A stretch of 64,000 nt of DNA, from NCBI RefSeq assembly GCF_015265455.1, contig NZ_CP054492.1, forward strand, positions 310,001-374,000. The letters are read 5' to 3'. The DNA is from Candidatus Sulfurimonas baltica (GTDB lineage Bacteria > Campylobacterota > Campylobacteria > Campylobacterales > Sulfurimonadaceae). Below the pieces are notes generated by a model that saw nothing but the letters and a program-made list of their open reading frames with translations, did not search any database and was not told the DNA's origin. The translations under genes were made by a program, and so were the position numbers. This document shows, one piece after another, positions 8,153 to 17,539 of this stretch. How positions within the stretch are numbered: the first letter of the stretch is position 1; every line of letters begins with the position of its first letter.

Positions 8153-9511
8153 ATGAATTTAAAAGATTTACAAAACAAATCAGTACTGTTGTTTGGAAAG
8201 AGCCGTGCTTTTGGAAGTGAGGAGTTTGAGTCACAGATGAAGTTTCATAAAATCACATTGTGCAAAGAGTACAACAGCGGAGTCGTACTTGTCGTAGAGG
8301 GCAAGATGATGAGTCCTTATGAGCATATAGCAAGTGATGAACTTTATAGAGAAAATTCTAAAGAGATTGAGTTTATCTCAATAGATGATTTTGAAAAAGA
8401 GCTGGCAAAGTATATAGACGCAGATACTCTCTTGATGAGTCTTAAGCTATCCCACGATAAGCAGAGATTAAAAAGTTTTTTGCAAAACTCCACCTTGGGT
8501 GATGAGCTGTTTTTGAAACTGCTGAAGATGTACTCGTGGAGGGGTGAAGACTTTTTTGGGAGTGATGATAACAGGGATGTTAGCGCTGCGATTATTTTAA
8601 GGTTTTACAAAAACATAGAGCGCAACCATAATGTTCAGTATGCAACTTCTGGTTTTATGCACCTGCTAGCGCAGACTGATAACAGTAGTCTTATAGCAGC
8701 AATAGCAGAGCTAGAACCTTTGCAAAAAAGTTTTACTCTGGATGTTAAGTCGTCAAACTACACAATTTTGACAGCCATAGCGACTCAAACTGCCACGCCA
8801 AAAAGTGTGCTGAATCTTTTTATAAAAAAATCTTCCTCATATATTAAAACTATTATCGCAATGCGTGATGATTGCGATGAAGAGATGCAGATAGCTCTTT
8901 ACAACTCTATGGATGAAGATGTTCATGAGGCTCTCTCTTATAATTTTAACCTCTGCGAGACACTCTTGCGTAAACTTATAGATCAAGATAAATTTGCACA
9001 TAATATTGCTCTACATGTAAGACTTAATATTGATTTTTTTGAGACATTGTTGCAAAAATATCCTCAAGAGTTGGCTCAAAATGGGTCTCTCTCAATTGAG
9101 ATGCAGGCAAAACTACTCTCCTTACATGTACAAGGTGTTAAAGTCGCTTTGGCATCAAACTTCAAGATAGACAAGAGAATACTTTTAGAGCTTCTTAGGG
9201 AGGATACCAAAGAGGTTAAGTCTGCAATTTATAAAAACTCCGCAACTTCGCAGACAATTCTTGAAAATGCGTATGAAAAAAGAGAGAACCATTTTTCACT
9301 GGCATGCAACGAGAATACTCCAAAGCATATATTAAAGCGGCTTGGAGATAGTTTTGATAAAAAAGTTTTAAGAGCCTTGGCTCAAAATGAAAGCACACCG
9401 GTTGAGATTTTATACCAACTGCAACTGGACTCTGCGTTGGCGAGAGTTGTAAAAGAGAATCCGGCATTTGGAAAATATATTCAACAAAACAGTATAGGAT
9501 GGGAAGTTTGA
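8153..9511 (+). CDS. LRV-repeat protein, first gene of a MoxR/VWA operon
   Basis: Cytoplasmic protein of 452 residues without a signal peptide. I do not recognise a characterised homologue. The first ~90 residues look like a small alpha/beta domain (SVLLFGKSRAFGSEEF), possibly BRCT-like, but this is weak. A Trp/Phe-rich middle segment (YSWRGEDFFGSDDNRDVSAA, about 124-143) looks like a conserved core. The C-terminal half consists of irregular repeats of about 24 residues (LACNENTPKHILKRLGDSF, then LAQNESTPVEILYQLQLDS) typical of leucine-rich repeat variants. Its end overlaps the MoxR ATPase start by 13 bases, implying coupled translation. It may be the substrate adaptor or target of the ATPase/VWA pair; that is inference. 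Confidence 0.75.
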   Translation: MNLKDLQNKSVLLFGKSRAFGSEEFESQMKFHKITLCKEYNSGVVLVVEGKMMSPYEHIASDELYRENSKEIEFISIDDFEKELAKYIDADTLLMSLKLSHDKQRLKSFLQNSTLGDELFLKLLKMYSWRGEDFFGSDDNRDVSAAIILRFYKNIERNHNVQYATSGFMHLLAQTDNSSLIAAIAELEPLQKSFTLDVKSSNYTILTAIATQTATPKSVLNLFIKKSSSYIKTIIAMRDDCDEEMQIALYNSMDEDVHEALSYNFNLCETLLRKLIDQDKFAHNIALHVRLNIDFFETLLQKYPQELAQNGSLSIEMQAKLLSLHVQGVKVALASNFKIDKRILLELLREDTKEVKSAIYKNSATSQTILENAYEKRENHFSLACNENTPKHILKRLGDSFDKKVLRALAQNESTPVEILYQLQLDSALARVVKENPAFGKYIQQNSIGWEV

Positions 9512-10503
9512 AGGCAACAAGTTTAATAAACACGATTACCTCTTTGGTAGAGCAAAAAGTTCCAATATTTTTATGGGGAGCACCGGGAATAGGGAAGTCA
9601 TCTATTGTGAAGCAAGTTGCAGACGAGAGAGGTATCTCTTTTATTGATTTAAGACTTGCACTTATGGACCCCACAGATTTAAAAGGTATTCCGTTTTACG
9701 ATAAAGAGTCACATACGGCACTTTGGGCACCTCCGGCTTTTTTGCCAAAAGAGGGTGAAGGGATTTTGTTTTTAGATGAGCTGAACTCCGCACCCCCGTC
9801 TGTTCAGGCTTCAGCATATCAGCTAATACTAGACAGAAAAGTGGGAGAGTATGAACTTCCGGATGGATGGGCAATAGTCGCAGCGGGAAACCGTGAGGGA
9901 GACAGAGGGGTCACATACAGAATGCCAAGCCCGCTGGCAAATAGATTTGTCCATTTTGAAATGGAAGTAAATGTAGAGGATTGGCGCTTTTGGGCATATT
10001 CCAAAGAGGTAGACGAGAGAATTATCTCATATATTTCTTATAAAAGCGAACACTTGTTTACATTTGACTCCAAAAGTGATGTTAAGAGCTTTGCAACACC
10101 TAGAAGCTGGGAATATGTAAACAAAATATTAAAAAGCACAATATCAGATGAACTACTTCTAGATACTTTAGGCGGAGCAATCGGACGAGATGTTGCTGTC
10201 TCCTTTTTGAGCTTTACAAAAGTTATGAATCGTCTTCCTGATATACAAAATATTTTAACATCCGCAAGTGGTGAATACAGTGATGAGGTCGATGTTTTAT
10301 ATGCTTTAAGCACAGGTCTTGTGAGTGCCTATTTAAAAGATAAGAGTGAAGAGAGTTTGGAGAACTTGCTAACATATACTCTTGATTTAAAGAGCGAATT
10401 TGCAGTAATGATAGTGCAGGATTTACAAAGAAACGGTGTGGATATGCAGAACTCTGCAGTTTTTAAAGAGTGGGTTCGTAAGTTTGCTTTTCTTTTAGGG
10501 TAA
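9499..10503 (+). CDS. MoxR-family AAA+ ATPase
   Basis: Cytoplasmic AAA+ ATPase of 334 residues. Walker A GAPGIGKS is at 27-34, Walker B FLDE at 91-94 in the segment ILFLDELNSAPPSVQASAYQ, and sensor 1 lies in VAAGNREGD. A MoxR-type helical lid follows. These ATPases act as chaperones that remodel or insert metals or cofactors into targets, usually with a VWA-domain partner encoded next door. That is the case here, since a VWA protein begins nine bases after its stop. It overlaps the LRV gene by 13 bases. The client is not known. Confidence 0.9.
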   Translation: MGSLKATSLINTITSLVEQKVPIFLWGAPGIGKSSIVKQVADERGISFIDLRLALMDPTDLKGIPFYDKESHTALWAPPAFLPKEGEGILFLDELNSAPPSVQASAYQLILDRKVGEYELPDGWAIVAAGNREGDRGVTYRMPSPLANRFVHFEMEVNVEDWRFWAYSKEVDERIISYISYKSEHLFTFDSKSDVKSFATPRSWEYVNKILKSTISDELLLDTLGGAIGRDVAVSFLSFTKVMNRLPDIQNILTSASGEYSDEVDVLYALSTGLVSAYLKDKSEESLENLLTYTLDLKSEFAVMIVQDLQRNGVDMQNSAVFKEWVRKFAFLLG

Positions 10504-10512
10504 TACTTAACT

Positions 10513-11679
10513 ATGTCAATAGAGAAAAAAATCTCACAGGCCAAAGCTAAACTATTAGTTGATTATCCACTTTTTGGAACAATTGCTTCAAAGTTGGAGC
10601 TGAGCATAAATGATGATATACAAAGCTTTAAAAGCAACGGTGTAAAGCTGGAGTATAACAGCGATTTTTTTCAAGGCTTGGAACTGAGTGAGATGGAGTT
10701 TGTCTTTGCAAACGGGGCTATGCACGCTTCACTGGCTCATGAGTCACGTAAAAATGGCAGAAGTGGCTGGTTATGGCAACTTGCGACCGACTATGCAGTA
10801 AATGACATGTTGGTTGAGAATGGTTTAGAGAGACCCCATGAGGCACACTACTCAAAAAGATTTAGCGGACTCTATGCGGAGGAGATTTATGCCGAGCTAA
10901 AAGCTGACATACTTCGTGAGGATGAAGGTTTGGAGTATGAAGCTGATGATGTGAATGATATTAATTCTGATGAATCTAGTAAAAGTTCAGAAGTTAATGG
11001 ACCCCTTGAGTCCAGCTTATCTAATGACTCAGCCGAAGAAGCACAAAATGAAACTATCCAAGCAGAACAACTCTTTGAGGAGTTTGCAAAAGCAACTCTT
11101 GAGGCTGAGATAAAAAATGGCGAAATCCCAGCTGCGATAGATAGGTTTTTCAACCTTACATGTAAGAGTAAAATTGATTGGCGAGATGAGCTAAAAGCGG
11201 CACTCGACAGGTTTCATAAAGATGACTACACTCTTTTGCCACCCAATAAAAAGTTTCTACATGTAGGGATATATTTGCCCTCATGTATAAGCCAAAGATT
11301 TAAGTTGGTAGTGGCGGTGGACAGCTCAGGCTCAATAGATGAAAAACTCTTAAATGAGTTTTTAAGTGAGTTGAACTTTCTTATGAATACAATTCAAAAC
11401 TACGAAATAGAGTTGTTGGTTTGTGATGATAAAATCCAATCACATAAAACTTTTTACAGTGGTGATATTTTAGAAGCTGATTTAAAAGGTGGCGGAGCTA
11501 CAGACTTTAGAGCTGTTTTTGAGTTTATACAAAATGAGCTTGAAGATACTAAACTGCTTCTGTATTTTACGGATTTAGATGGAATATTTCCACATGTAGC
11601 CCCGTTTTATGATGTAAAATGGATAAGCCAAAAAGTGACTGAAGTTCCATTTGGAGAAGTTATACTTTTAGAGGATTAG
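10513..11679 (+). CDS. DUF2201-family protein: putative metallopeptidase domain plus VWA domain
   Basis: Cytoplasmic protein of 388 residues. The N-terminal ~130 residues match the putative metallopeptidase part of DUF2201, with HASLAHE at 71-77 as the candidate metal site and WLWQLATDYAVNDML after it; this is not a canonical HExxH. An acidic, Ser-rich linker follows (about 135-190). The C-terminal VWA domain keeps a full MIDAS set: DSSGS at 270-274, Thr330 in GGGATDF, and Asp354 in FTDLDG. VWA proteins of this type work with MoxR ATPases, and this gene directly follows one. Function is unknown; a metal-dependent maturation or proteolytic role is inference. Confidence 0.85.
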   Translation: MSIEKKISQAKAKLLVDYPLFGTIASKLELSINDDIQSFKSNGVKLEYNSDFFQGLELSEMEFVFANGAMHASLAHESRKNGRSGWLWQLATDYAVNDMLVENGLERPHEAHYSKRFSGLYAEEIYAELKADILREDEGLEYEADDVNDINSDESSKSSEVNGPLESSLSNDSAEEAQNETIQAEQLFEEFAKATLEAEIKNGEIPAAIDRFFNLTCKSKIDWRDELKAALDRFHKDDYTLLPPNKKFLHVGIYLPSCISQRFKLVVAVDSSGSIDEKLLNEFLSELNFLMNTIQNYEIELLVCDDKIQSHKTFYSGDILEADLKGGGATDFRAVFEFIQNELEDTKLLLYFTDLDGIFPHVAPFYDVKWISQKVTEVPFGEVILLED

Positions 11680-11693
11680 CACGTGAATTATTG

Positions 11694-11699
11694 TATAAT
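11694..11699 (+). promoter_or_regulatory. -10 box, predicted leaderless start for the helicase at 11706
   Basis: TATAAT, six bases, then the ATG at 11706. This argues for the downstream ATG rather than the in-frame TTG at 11691, which itself overlaps the -10 box. Confidence 0.55.
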
Positions 11700-11705
11700 T
11701 TTTTC

Positions 11706-12962
11706 ATGAATTATTTGAAAAATGTTATTGAAAAACTACAGGCAAAAAAGAACGTTTTTTTAACCGGCGGGGCAGGGGTCGGCAAAACAACCATTACAAG
11801 AGATGTGATACAAGCCTACGAAGAAGATGCAAAAAAAGTTGCAAAATTGGCCTCGACTGGAATGGCGGCCACTCTTATAAGCGGTCAGACTCTGCACAGC
11901 TTTTTAGATTTGGGAATCGCTTCAAACATAGATGAGCTAGAGAAAAACGGCAAGCTAGAGATCAAAGCGAAGGTGAAAAAACTTCTCTCCAGTATGGAGC
12001 TAATCGTTATAGATGAAATCTCCATGGTAAGTGATACTCTTTTTGACATGATTAGAGTTAGGCTTGCTCAGGCAGAGTTTAGAGGCTCTCTTCTTGTGGT
12101 GGGTGACTTTTTACAGCTCCCTCCTGTAGTTCGTGGATATGGCGATGTTAAGTTTGCTTTTGAATCATCATCTTGGGATAAGTTTGGGTTTGAAACAGTA
12201 GAATTGACACATATTTATAGAACCGATGACAAGGAGTTTATAGAACTTTTAGCACATGTAAGAGACGGATTTGTAAATGAAGATGTACATAACTCGCTCA
12301 ATGAGTTTATAAAGCCTCTTCCAGAAGATTTAAGTGAGTTTACTTTTCTTTTTGGCAAAAACAACTCAGCTTCATTTCACAATAAAAATCAGCTCTCTTT
12401 TGTAGATAGCGAACTGTTTATAAAAGAGGCTCAGGTCATTAAACATATAAAAACTACTAAAGATTTTGAGATAGAGCGTTTTATGGACGATGCAAGGATA
12501 GAAAAAGAGTTGGAGTTAAAAGTAGGAGTTCCGGTTCTTTTTACAAGAAACTCTTGGAACTATTTTAACGGTGAGAGAGGTTTGATAGTAAATGTTGACA
12601 ACAACTTTGTATATGTTCAAAAAAGTGACGGTGTTGTTGTAAAACTTGAAGCAATCGCACAAAGCAAGAGCATGTGGAAAGAAAAAAGCATAAGTGGTAA
12701 AAAAGAGATTGTTGAAGAGCCTGTTTTTAGTGTTTACCAGTACCCAATAAAACTAGCTTATGCTATTACAATTCATAAATCACAAGGTATGTCTATCGAG
12801 GATTTGATAATAGAGACTAATGAGATATTTGCACCATCGCAGTTTTATGTGGCGATATCAAGAAGTTCAAACCCTAAAAGATTGAATCTTATAGCACCGT
12901 CAAAGCAGTGGAGAGAGATAGTTTTTGTAAATTCGAAAGCTTTGGAGTTTGTTAAAACTTAA
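11706..12962 (+). CDS. PIF1/RecD-like superfamily 1B DNA helicase
   Basis: ATP-dependent 5'-3' type helicase of 418 residues. Walker A GGAGVGKTT lies near residue 21, motif II DEIS in LIVIDEISMVSDTLF, motif III GDFLQLPP, and the C-terminal motifs YAITIHKSQGMS and FYVAISRS are those of PIF1/RecD helicases. There is no extra nuclease domain. I chose the ATG at 11706; an in-frame TTG five codons earlier is possible but has no ribosome binding site and lies in the promoter. It starts 26 bases after the DUF2201 gene with its own -10 box. Its 3' end overlaps the convergent PD-(D/E)XK-like gene by 11 bases. Confidence 0.9.
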   Translation: MNYLKNVIEKLQAKKNVFLTGGAGVGKTTITRDVIQAYEEDAKKVAKLASTGMAATLISGQTLHSFLDLGIASNIDELEKNGKLEIKAKVKKLLSSMELIVIDEISMVSDTLFDMIRVRLAQAEFRGSLLVVGDFLQLPPVVRGYGDVKFAFESSSWDKFGFETVELTHIYRTDDKEFIELLAHVRDGFVNEDVHNSLNEFIKPLPEDLSEFTFLFGKNNSASFHNKNQLSFVDSELFIKEAQVIKHIKTTKDFEIERFMDDARIEKELELKVGVPVLFTRNSWNYFNGERGLIVNVDNNFVYVQKSDGVVVKLEAIAQSKSMWKEKSISGKKEIVEEPVFSVYQYPIKLAYAITIHKSQGMSIEDLIIETNEIFAPSQFYVAISRSSNPKRLNLIAPSKQWREIVFVNSKALEFVKT

Positions 12963-13662
12963 AAGCTTTAAGCTTCCCTTTCGATGATAGTATCAGTACT
13001 TTGGAAAACTTACGTTTGTTTAGTTTGATTTTTTTAAGTGCTTTAAAGTCATCATTATCTAATCCATATATTATAGAGTCAACTAATATTAGCCACCATT
13101 TGTCAAATAGATTAAAGTTTTTAGATATTTTTTTATCTTTTTCATCAATAACTAATTGAATGTTTTTGTGAAGCTCATTTACAATCCACAAATGATCATT
13201 ATTGCAACCAGCAAAAATATACTGTACTGATTTTTTCTTTATCGGCGTAAATGTTATTTCTAAATAATCAGATACTTTGAATGACTTTTTTTTATGGATT
13301 TTATGAGTGTGCTTTTTTAATACTTTTTTCGTTTTTTTAATAACACCGTCTTTACTATCTACATGTAACGGTTTGGAAAGTATTATTGATATATATGCAG
13401 AATTTCTATAATCAGTGTGCTTAAAAGTAGAAATTATTTTTTTTATTTTTTTAATGAGGTGTATTTCAAAGTTTTCTATACTAATCAACTTCTCACCATT
13501 TATATGGTTTCGATTGAGTCTCCTAACCTCTACTGCTACTTCATTGTCAAGAAGAAAATCAGGGGTGACATTTCCAAGTGGCTCATGCTCTAATTTTGTA
13601 TAGTCTAAAGTTTGTAAATACTTCTTTGCTCTTGTTTCGTCTTTATTTTCTTGTCTGCTCAT
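12952..13662 (-). CDS. Hypothetical protein, possible PD-(D/E)XK nuclease fold
   Basis: Lysine-rich protein of 236 residues, no signal peptide or membrane helix, not recognised. Residues ~33-50 (TPDFLLDNEVAVEVRRLN) have the spacing of a PD-(D/E)XK nuclease core, with PD, then E-x-R in place of E-x-K. This is a pattern match only. The second half is very basic (KKTKKVLKKHTHKIHKKK), which would suit nucleic-acid contact. It is convergent with the PIF1-like helicase and overlaps it by 11 bases. The gene is more AT-rich than its neighbours and may be horizontally acquired. The ATG is preceded by TAAAAT eight bases upstream and no clear ribosome binding site. Confidence 0.6.
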   Translation of the reverse strand: MSRQENKDETRAKKYLQTLDYTKLEHEPLGNVTPDFLLDNEVAVEVRRLNRNHINGEKLISIENFEIHLIKKIKKIISTFKHTDYRNSAYISIILSKPLHVDSKDGVIKKTKKVLKKHTHKIHKKKSFKVSDYLEITFTPIKKKSVQYIFAGCNNDHLWIVNELHKNIQLVIDEKDKKISKNFNLFDKWWLILVDSIIYGLDNDDFKALKKIKLNKRKFSKVLILSSKGKLKAFKF

Positions 13663-13740
13663 GGTTTTGTATTTTATCTGAAAGTGGTAAAAATAAAAAT
13701 AATATGCAAGGAAAAGTTTTGTAAATTTGTAAAAGAGGTT

Positions 13741-13780
13741 AAAAAGTTAACCCTCACAAAATGTGAGAGTTAAAAAAAAG
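13741..13780 (-). terminator. Rho-independent terminator of the peroxiredoxin gene
   Basis: A hairpin with arms AACCCTCAC and GTGAGAGTT (13749-13771, one G-U pair) lies just after the peroxiredoxin stop. Read on the minus strand it is followed by a short T tract. Confidence 0.75.
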
Positions 13781-13787
13781 AAAGTGA

Positions 13788-14384
13788 CTACAGTTTATTT
13801 TCGTGTTTACCAAGATATTCAGCTACACCCTCAGTTGTTGCTTTCATACCTTCGTCACCTTTTTGCCAACCGGCAGCACAAACTTCACCATGCTCGTCAG
13901 TAAACTGCATTGCATCTACCATACGAATCATCTCGTCAATATTACGGCCAAGTGGTAAATCATTGATAACTGAATGACGAACAATACCTTTTCCATCTAT
14001 AAGGAATGAACCGCGAAGTGCTACTGCTTCACCAAAAAGAACATCATAGTCTTTAGAGATTTGTTTTGTAAGATCAGCTACAAGAGGGTATTTGATACGA
14101 CCGATACCACCGTTGTTTATCGGGGTTTCTCTCCATGCAAAGTGTGAAAACTGGCTGTCTACAGAAACACCTATAACATTCACGCCACGGCTTTTGAAAT
14201 CTTCAATTCTGTGAGAAAATGCAATGATTTCAGACGGACATACAAAAGTAAAGTCCAACGGGTAAAAGAATAAAACTGTACCTTTTTCACCAAAATTTTC
14301 TGATAATTTAAAATCTTCTACTATTGAGCCATCTGCTAAAACTGTTGTCGCTGTAAAATCTGGAGCTGGGTTTGTTACTAACAT
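13788..14384 (-). CDS. 2-Cys peroxiredoxin (AhpC/TSA family)
   Basis: Cytoplasmic thiol peroxidase of 198 residues that reduces hydrogen peroxide and organic hydroperoxides. The peroxidatic Cys49 is in FTFVCPSEI and the resolving Cys169 in EVCAAGW, the typical 2-Cys arrangement; the arginine of the active site lies in LRGSFLID. Length and motifs fit the AhpC/TsaA proteins of Campylobacterota. The ATG is preceded by AAGGAATTAT. Upstream lie two hairpin repeats (14524-14584) that separate it from pgm. No PerR or OxyR site could be assigned with confidence. Confidence 0.95.
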   Translation of the reverse strand: MLVTNPAPDFTATTVLADGSIVEDFKLSENFGEKGTVLFFYPLDFTFVCPSEIIAFSHRIEDFKSRGVNVIGVSVDSQFSHFAWRETPINNGGIGRIKYPLVADLTKQISKDYDVLFGEAVALRGSFLIDGKGIVRHSVINDLPLGRNIDEMIRMVDAMQFTDEHGEVCAAGWQKGDEGMKATTEGVAEYLGKHENKL

Positions 14385-14523
14385 ATTATAATTCCTTGAA
14401 GTTTTTTTTATTTGGAAAATTCTAACAAAATTTCATTTACAAATAAATTATTTTAAATGATTGAAAATTATATAAAGAATTTTTTTATATAAAATATTAA
14501 ACCATCTGCTTAGAGAATAAATG

Positions 14524-14550
14524 AGATTCCAAATCAAGTTTGGAATGACG
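14524..14550 (+). repeat. ATCAAGTT-core palindromic repeat, copy 1
   Basis: Hairpin unit with stem ATTCCAAA/TTTGGAAT (14526-14533 and 14539-14546). It shares the loop core ATCAAGTT and the flanks AGA and TGACG with the copies at 14554 and 59056, but has different, still complementary, stem bases. Confidence 0.7.
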
Positions 14551-14553
14551 ACA

Positions 14554-14584
14554 CCTCCGTCACCCTGAACTTGATTCAGGGTCT
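14554..14584 (-). repeat. ATCAAGTT-core palindromic repeat, copy 2
   Basis: Thirty-one bases identical to the reverse complement of 59056-59086. The stem is ACCCTGAA/TTCAGGGT with an ATCAAGTT core. It lies in opposite orientation to copy 1, four bases away, between the end of pgm and the start of the peroxiredoxin gene, and could also act as a terminator for pgm. Confidence 0.85.
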
Positions 14585-14590
14585 AGTGGT

Positions 14591-16216
14591 TTAAATTACA
14601 CTAAGCACTAATGTTTTCGCCTCTTCTTGTATGAGAGAGAGATGCTCTTTAGAGATAAAACTCTCTGCATATATTTTGTAAATATCTTCTGTTCCTGAAG
14701 GACGTGCCGCAAACCAGCCATTTTTTGTAGTAACTTTTAGTCCACCTATAGACTCATTATTTCCGGGAGCTTGCGTGAAAATACCATCTATTTTCTCACC
14801 TGCTAAACTCTCTGATACTATATCATCAGGAGATAGTTTTTTAAGTTTTGCTTTTTGCTCAGGTGATGCTTGAGCATCACTTCTCTCATAGTATGAGACA
14901 CCAAACTGTGATTCTAACTCTTTATATATTGTGCCAGGGTCTTTTTTAAGTTTTTCTGTAATTTCAAAGGCAAGAAGATTTAAAATAATTCCATCTTTGT
15001 CGGTTGTCCAAACAGAACCGTCTTTACGTAAAAATGAGGCGCCGGCACTCTCTTCCCCGCCAAAACCTATACTTCCATTGCTTAGCCCGTCTACAAACCA
15101 CTTAAAACCAACCGGTACTTCAATAACCTCACGGTTAATTGATTTTGCAACTCTGTCAATCATAGAACTTGAAACAAGTGTTTTTCCTATTTTAAGTGAA
15201 GATGACCAACTCTTACGGTATTGAAAAAGATACCAAATAGCAACAGATAAATAGTGGTTAGGATTCATAAGTCCAACACTCTTGGTAACAATTCCATGAC
15301 GGTCAAAGTCCGGGTCATTAGCAAATGCTAGGTCATACTTATCTTTAAGTGCAATCAGTGATGCCATAGCATAAGGCGAGGAGCAGTCCATCCTCACTTT
15401 TCCATCATGATCACATGACATAAAACTAAATGTAGGGTCAACATCTTCATTTACAATTTCAAGGTTAAGGCCGTAAATCTCATTTATTTTTTTATAAACC
15501 TCTATCCCTGAGCCACCCAGTGGGTCAACACCAACATTTAGTTTACTTGACTTTAAAAGATCCATATCTATTATGCTTGATAACGCTACTACATAAGGGG
15601 TGATGAAATCTATTTGAGCTACCTTATTTAATGCCTCTTCTGCACTCACTTTTTTTACACCATTTAGAGAATTTTTCAGATACTCATTTGCATTTGCTTC
15701 AATAACAGAAGTTGCATCGGTGTCAGCTGGACCTCCGTTTGGTGGGTTATATTTAAACCCTCCATCTTGGGGAGGATTGTGCGATGGAGTGATTACAATA
15801 CCATCGCAAAGCTCTTTAGAGGTTTTGTTTGCCTCTATAACTGTAAAAGAGAGTACGGGAGTTGGAACATAACCATCATCTTTTGCTATTGCACAATCAA
15901 CACCATTAGCTATACAAACTTGCAGTGCAGAGATTTGCGCAGGCGTTGAGAGAGCGTGTGTGTCTTTTGCAATAAAAAGTCTGCCGTTGATACCGTTACT
16001 TTTTCTATAATCACAAACAGCCTGCATAGTAGCAAAAATATGTGCTTCATTAAAGCTGTTTTTAAAAGATGAACCACGGTGACCTGAAGTTCCAAAAGCA
16101 ACCAGTTGAGAGCTTTCTAAGACATTTGGCGTTTTTGTGTAATAATCAGAAATAAGATTAGGAATATTTATTAGATTAGAAGAAGAAACTTTTTGTCCTG
16201 CATTTTTATGTATCAT
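14591..16216 (-). CDS. pgm: Phosphoglucomutase (alpha-D-glucose phosphate-specific)
   Basis: Interconverts glucose-1-phosphate and glucose-6-phosphate in the cytoplasm; 541 residues, normal length for this family. The phosphoserine loop TPSHNPPQDGG, the Mg2+ loop DPDFDRHG and the sugar-binding GGEESAG are present, as is the phosphate-binding RPSGTEDIYK near the C-terminus. I place the start at 16216 (MIHKNAGQ), which matches the E. coli Pgm N-terminus (MAIHNRAGQ) and has GGAG nine bases upstream. The longer reading from 16231 has no ribosome binding site. It is monocistronic and divergent from metK. Confidence 0.95.
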   Translation of the reverse strand: MIHKNAGQKVSSSNLINIPNLISDYYTKTPNVLESSQLVAFGTSGHRGSSFKNSFNEAHIFATMQAVCDYRKSNGINGRLFIAKDTHALSTPAQISALQVCIANGVDCAIAKDDGYVPTPVLSFTVIEANKTSKELCDGIVITPSHNPPQDGGFKYNPPNGGPADTDATSVIEANANEYLKNSLNGVKKVSAEEALNKVAQIDFITPYVVALSSIIDMDLLKSSKLNVGVDPLGGSGIEVYKKINEIYGLNLEIVNEDVDPTFSFMSCDHDGKVRMDCSSPYAMASLIALKDKYDLAFANDPDFDRHGIVTKSVGLMNPNHYLSVAIWYLFQYRKSWSSSLKIGKTLVSSSMIDRVAKSINREVIEVPVGFKWFVDGLSNGSIGFGGEESAGASFLRKDGSVWTTDKDGIILNLLAFEITEKLKKDPGTIYKELESQFGVSYYERSDAQASPEQKAKLKKLSPDDIVSESLAGEKIDGIFTQAPGNNESIGGLKVTTKNGWFAARPSGTEDIYKIYAESFISKEHLSLIQEEAKTLVLSVI

Positions 16217-16381
16217 AAAGTAGAGCTCCATGTTGATTTTTTTTATTTAAATTTATTTACGATTGTATATAAAAACACAAGAGAATACAATAAAAACTAC
16301 GTAAAAAGCTTTATTTAACATACTAAGATATACTTTCGGTGATTTATGGAGCTGGACTCTGTATATCAATAAGGAAAATCG

Positions 16382-17539
16382 ATGACGAAAGAGTATATAT
16401 TTACTTCAGAGTCTGTAACAGAAGGGCACCCTGATAAGATGGCAGATCAAATCAGTGATGCAATTTTGGATTATATTATTGAACATGATCCTAATGCACG
16501 CGTTGCGTGTGAAACACTGGTATCAAATGGTTTTTGTGTAATTGCAGGCGAACTGAAAACAACGGCTTATGCCCCAATGCAAGAGATTGCAAGGAAAGTT
16601 ATTCAAGAGATTGGGTACACAGATGCAACTTATGGGTTTGATTATAGAGCTGCAGCAGTTTTAAATGGTATAGGTGAGCAGTCACCTGACATCAACCAAG
16701 GTGTCGATCAAGCAAATGGTGATATTGGAGCTGGTGATCAAGGGCTTATGTTTGGTTATGCCTGTAGTGAAACAGATGTTCTTATGCCTATGCCAATTTA
16801 CTTGGCTCATCGCTTGACCAGAAGGTTGGCAGAGGTTCGTAAAGAGGGAATTATCCCTTATCTTCGTCCTGATGGGAAAGCTCAGATAAGTATTAAATAT
16901 ATAGGTGACAAGCCTGTTTCAGTTGAAACCGTAGTTATTTCAACGCAGCATGCTCCTGATGTTTCGCAGGAGAAAATACATGAAGATGTTATAAATGAAG
17001 TCATTAAGCATGTGATTCCTAGTGAAATGATGCATAAAAATACCGTTTTTCATATCAATCCAACTGGAAAATTTGTAGTTGGCGGACCTCAAGGTGATGC
17101 GGGACTTACTGGTAGAAAAATAATAGTTGATACATATGGTGGTTCTTGTCCTCACGGCGGGGGCGCATTTAGCGGAAAAGATCCAACCAAAGTTGACAGA
17201 AGTGCTGCTTATGCTGCAAGGTGGGTAGCCAAAAATTTGGTTGCTGCTGGTGCCTGTGATAAAGTCACTTTACAAATTGCATACGCGATTGGTGTTGTTC
17301 AACCAGTTTCTATTATGGTAGATACGCATGGAACGGGTAAAGTAGAAGAAGAAAAAATAGAAAAATGTGTAAAAAAACTTTTTGACTTATCTCCAAAAGG
17401 TATTATAGACTCCTTAAATCTTCTCCGTCCTATCTATAGAAGGACAGCAGCCTATGGTCACTTTGGAAGGGAAGAGGATGGTTTTACTTGGGAGATGACA
17501 AACAGAGCAACAGATATTAAAGAGTACTTGGAACTTTAA
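16382..17539 (+). CDS. metK: S-adenosylmethionine synthetase
   Basis: Makes S-adenosylmethionine from methionine and ATP in the cytoplasm; 385 residues, normal length. The N-terminal [15 protein letters not shown], the P-loop-like [16 protein letters not shown] and DTYGG are all present. AAGGAAAATCG precedes the ATG. A weak hairpin (17555-17576, CCTA/TAGG with flanks) follows the stop and may terminate it. A Fur-like box overlaps the end of the gene but more likely serves the downstream ferredoxin. Confidence 0.98.
   Translation: MTKEYIFTSESVTEGHPDKMADQISDAILDYIIEHDPNARVACETLVSNGFCVIAGELKTTAYAPMQEIARKVIQEIGYTDATYGFDYRAAAVLNGIGEQSPDINQGVDQANGDIGAGDQGLMFGYACSETDVLMPMPIYLAHRLTRRLAEVRKEGIIPYLRPDGKAQISIKYIGDKPVSVETVVISTQHAPDVSQEKIHEDVINEVIKHVIPSEMMHKNTVFHINPTGKFVVGGPQGDAGLTGRKIIVDTYGGSCPHGGGAFSGKDPTKVDRSAAYAARWVAKNLVAAGACDKVTLQIAYAIGVVQPVSIMVDTHGTGKVEEEKIEKCVKKLFDLSPKGIIDSLNLLRPIYRRTAAYGHFGREEDGFTWEMTNRATDIKEYLEL

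Noticed and set aside
11691-11705. TTG start for the helicase at 11691
   Set aside because: It overlaps the TATAAT box and has no ribosome binding site; the ATG at 11706 is more likely.
12952-13662. Anti-phage defence system (helicase plus nuclease)
   Set aside because: The nuclease identity rests on a weak PD...ExR pattern and the genes are convergent, not an operon. Kept as a low-score observation only.
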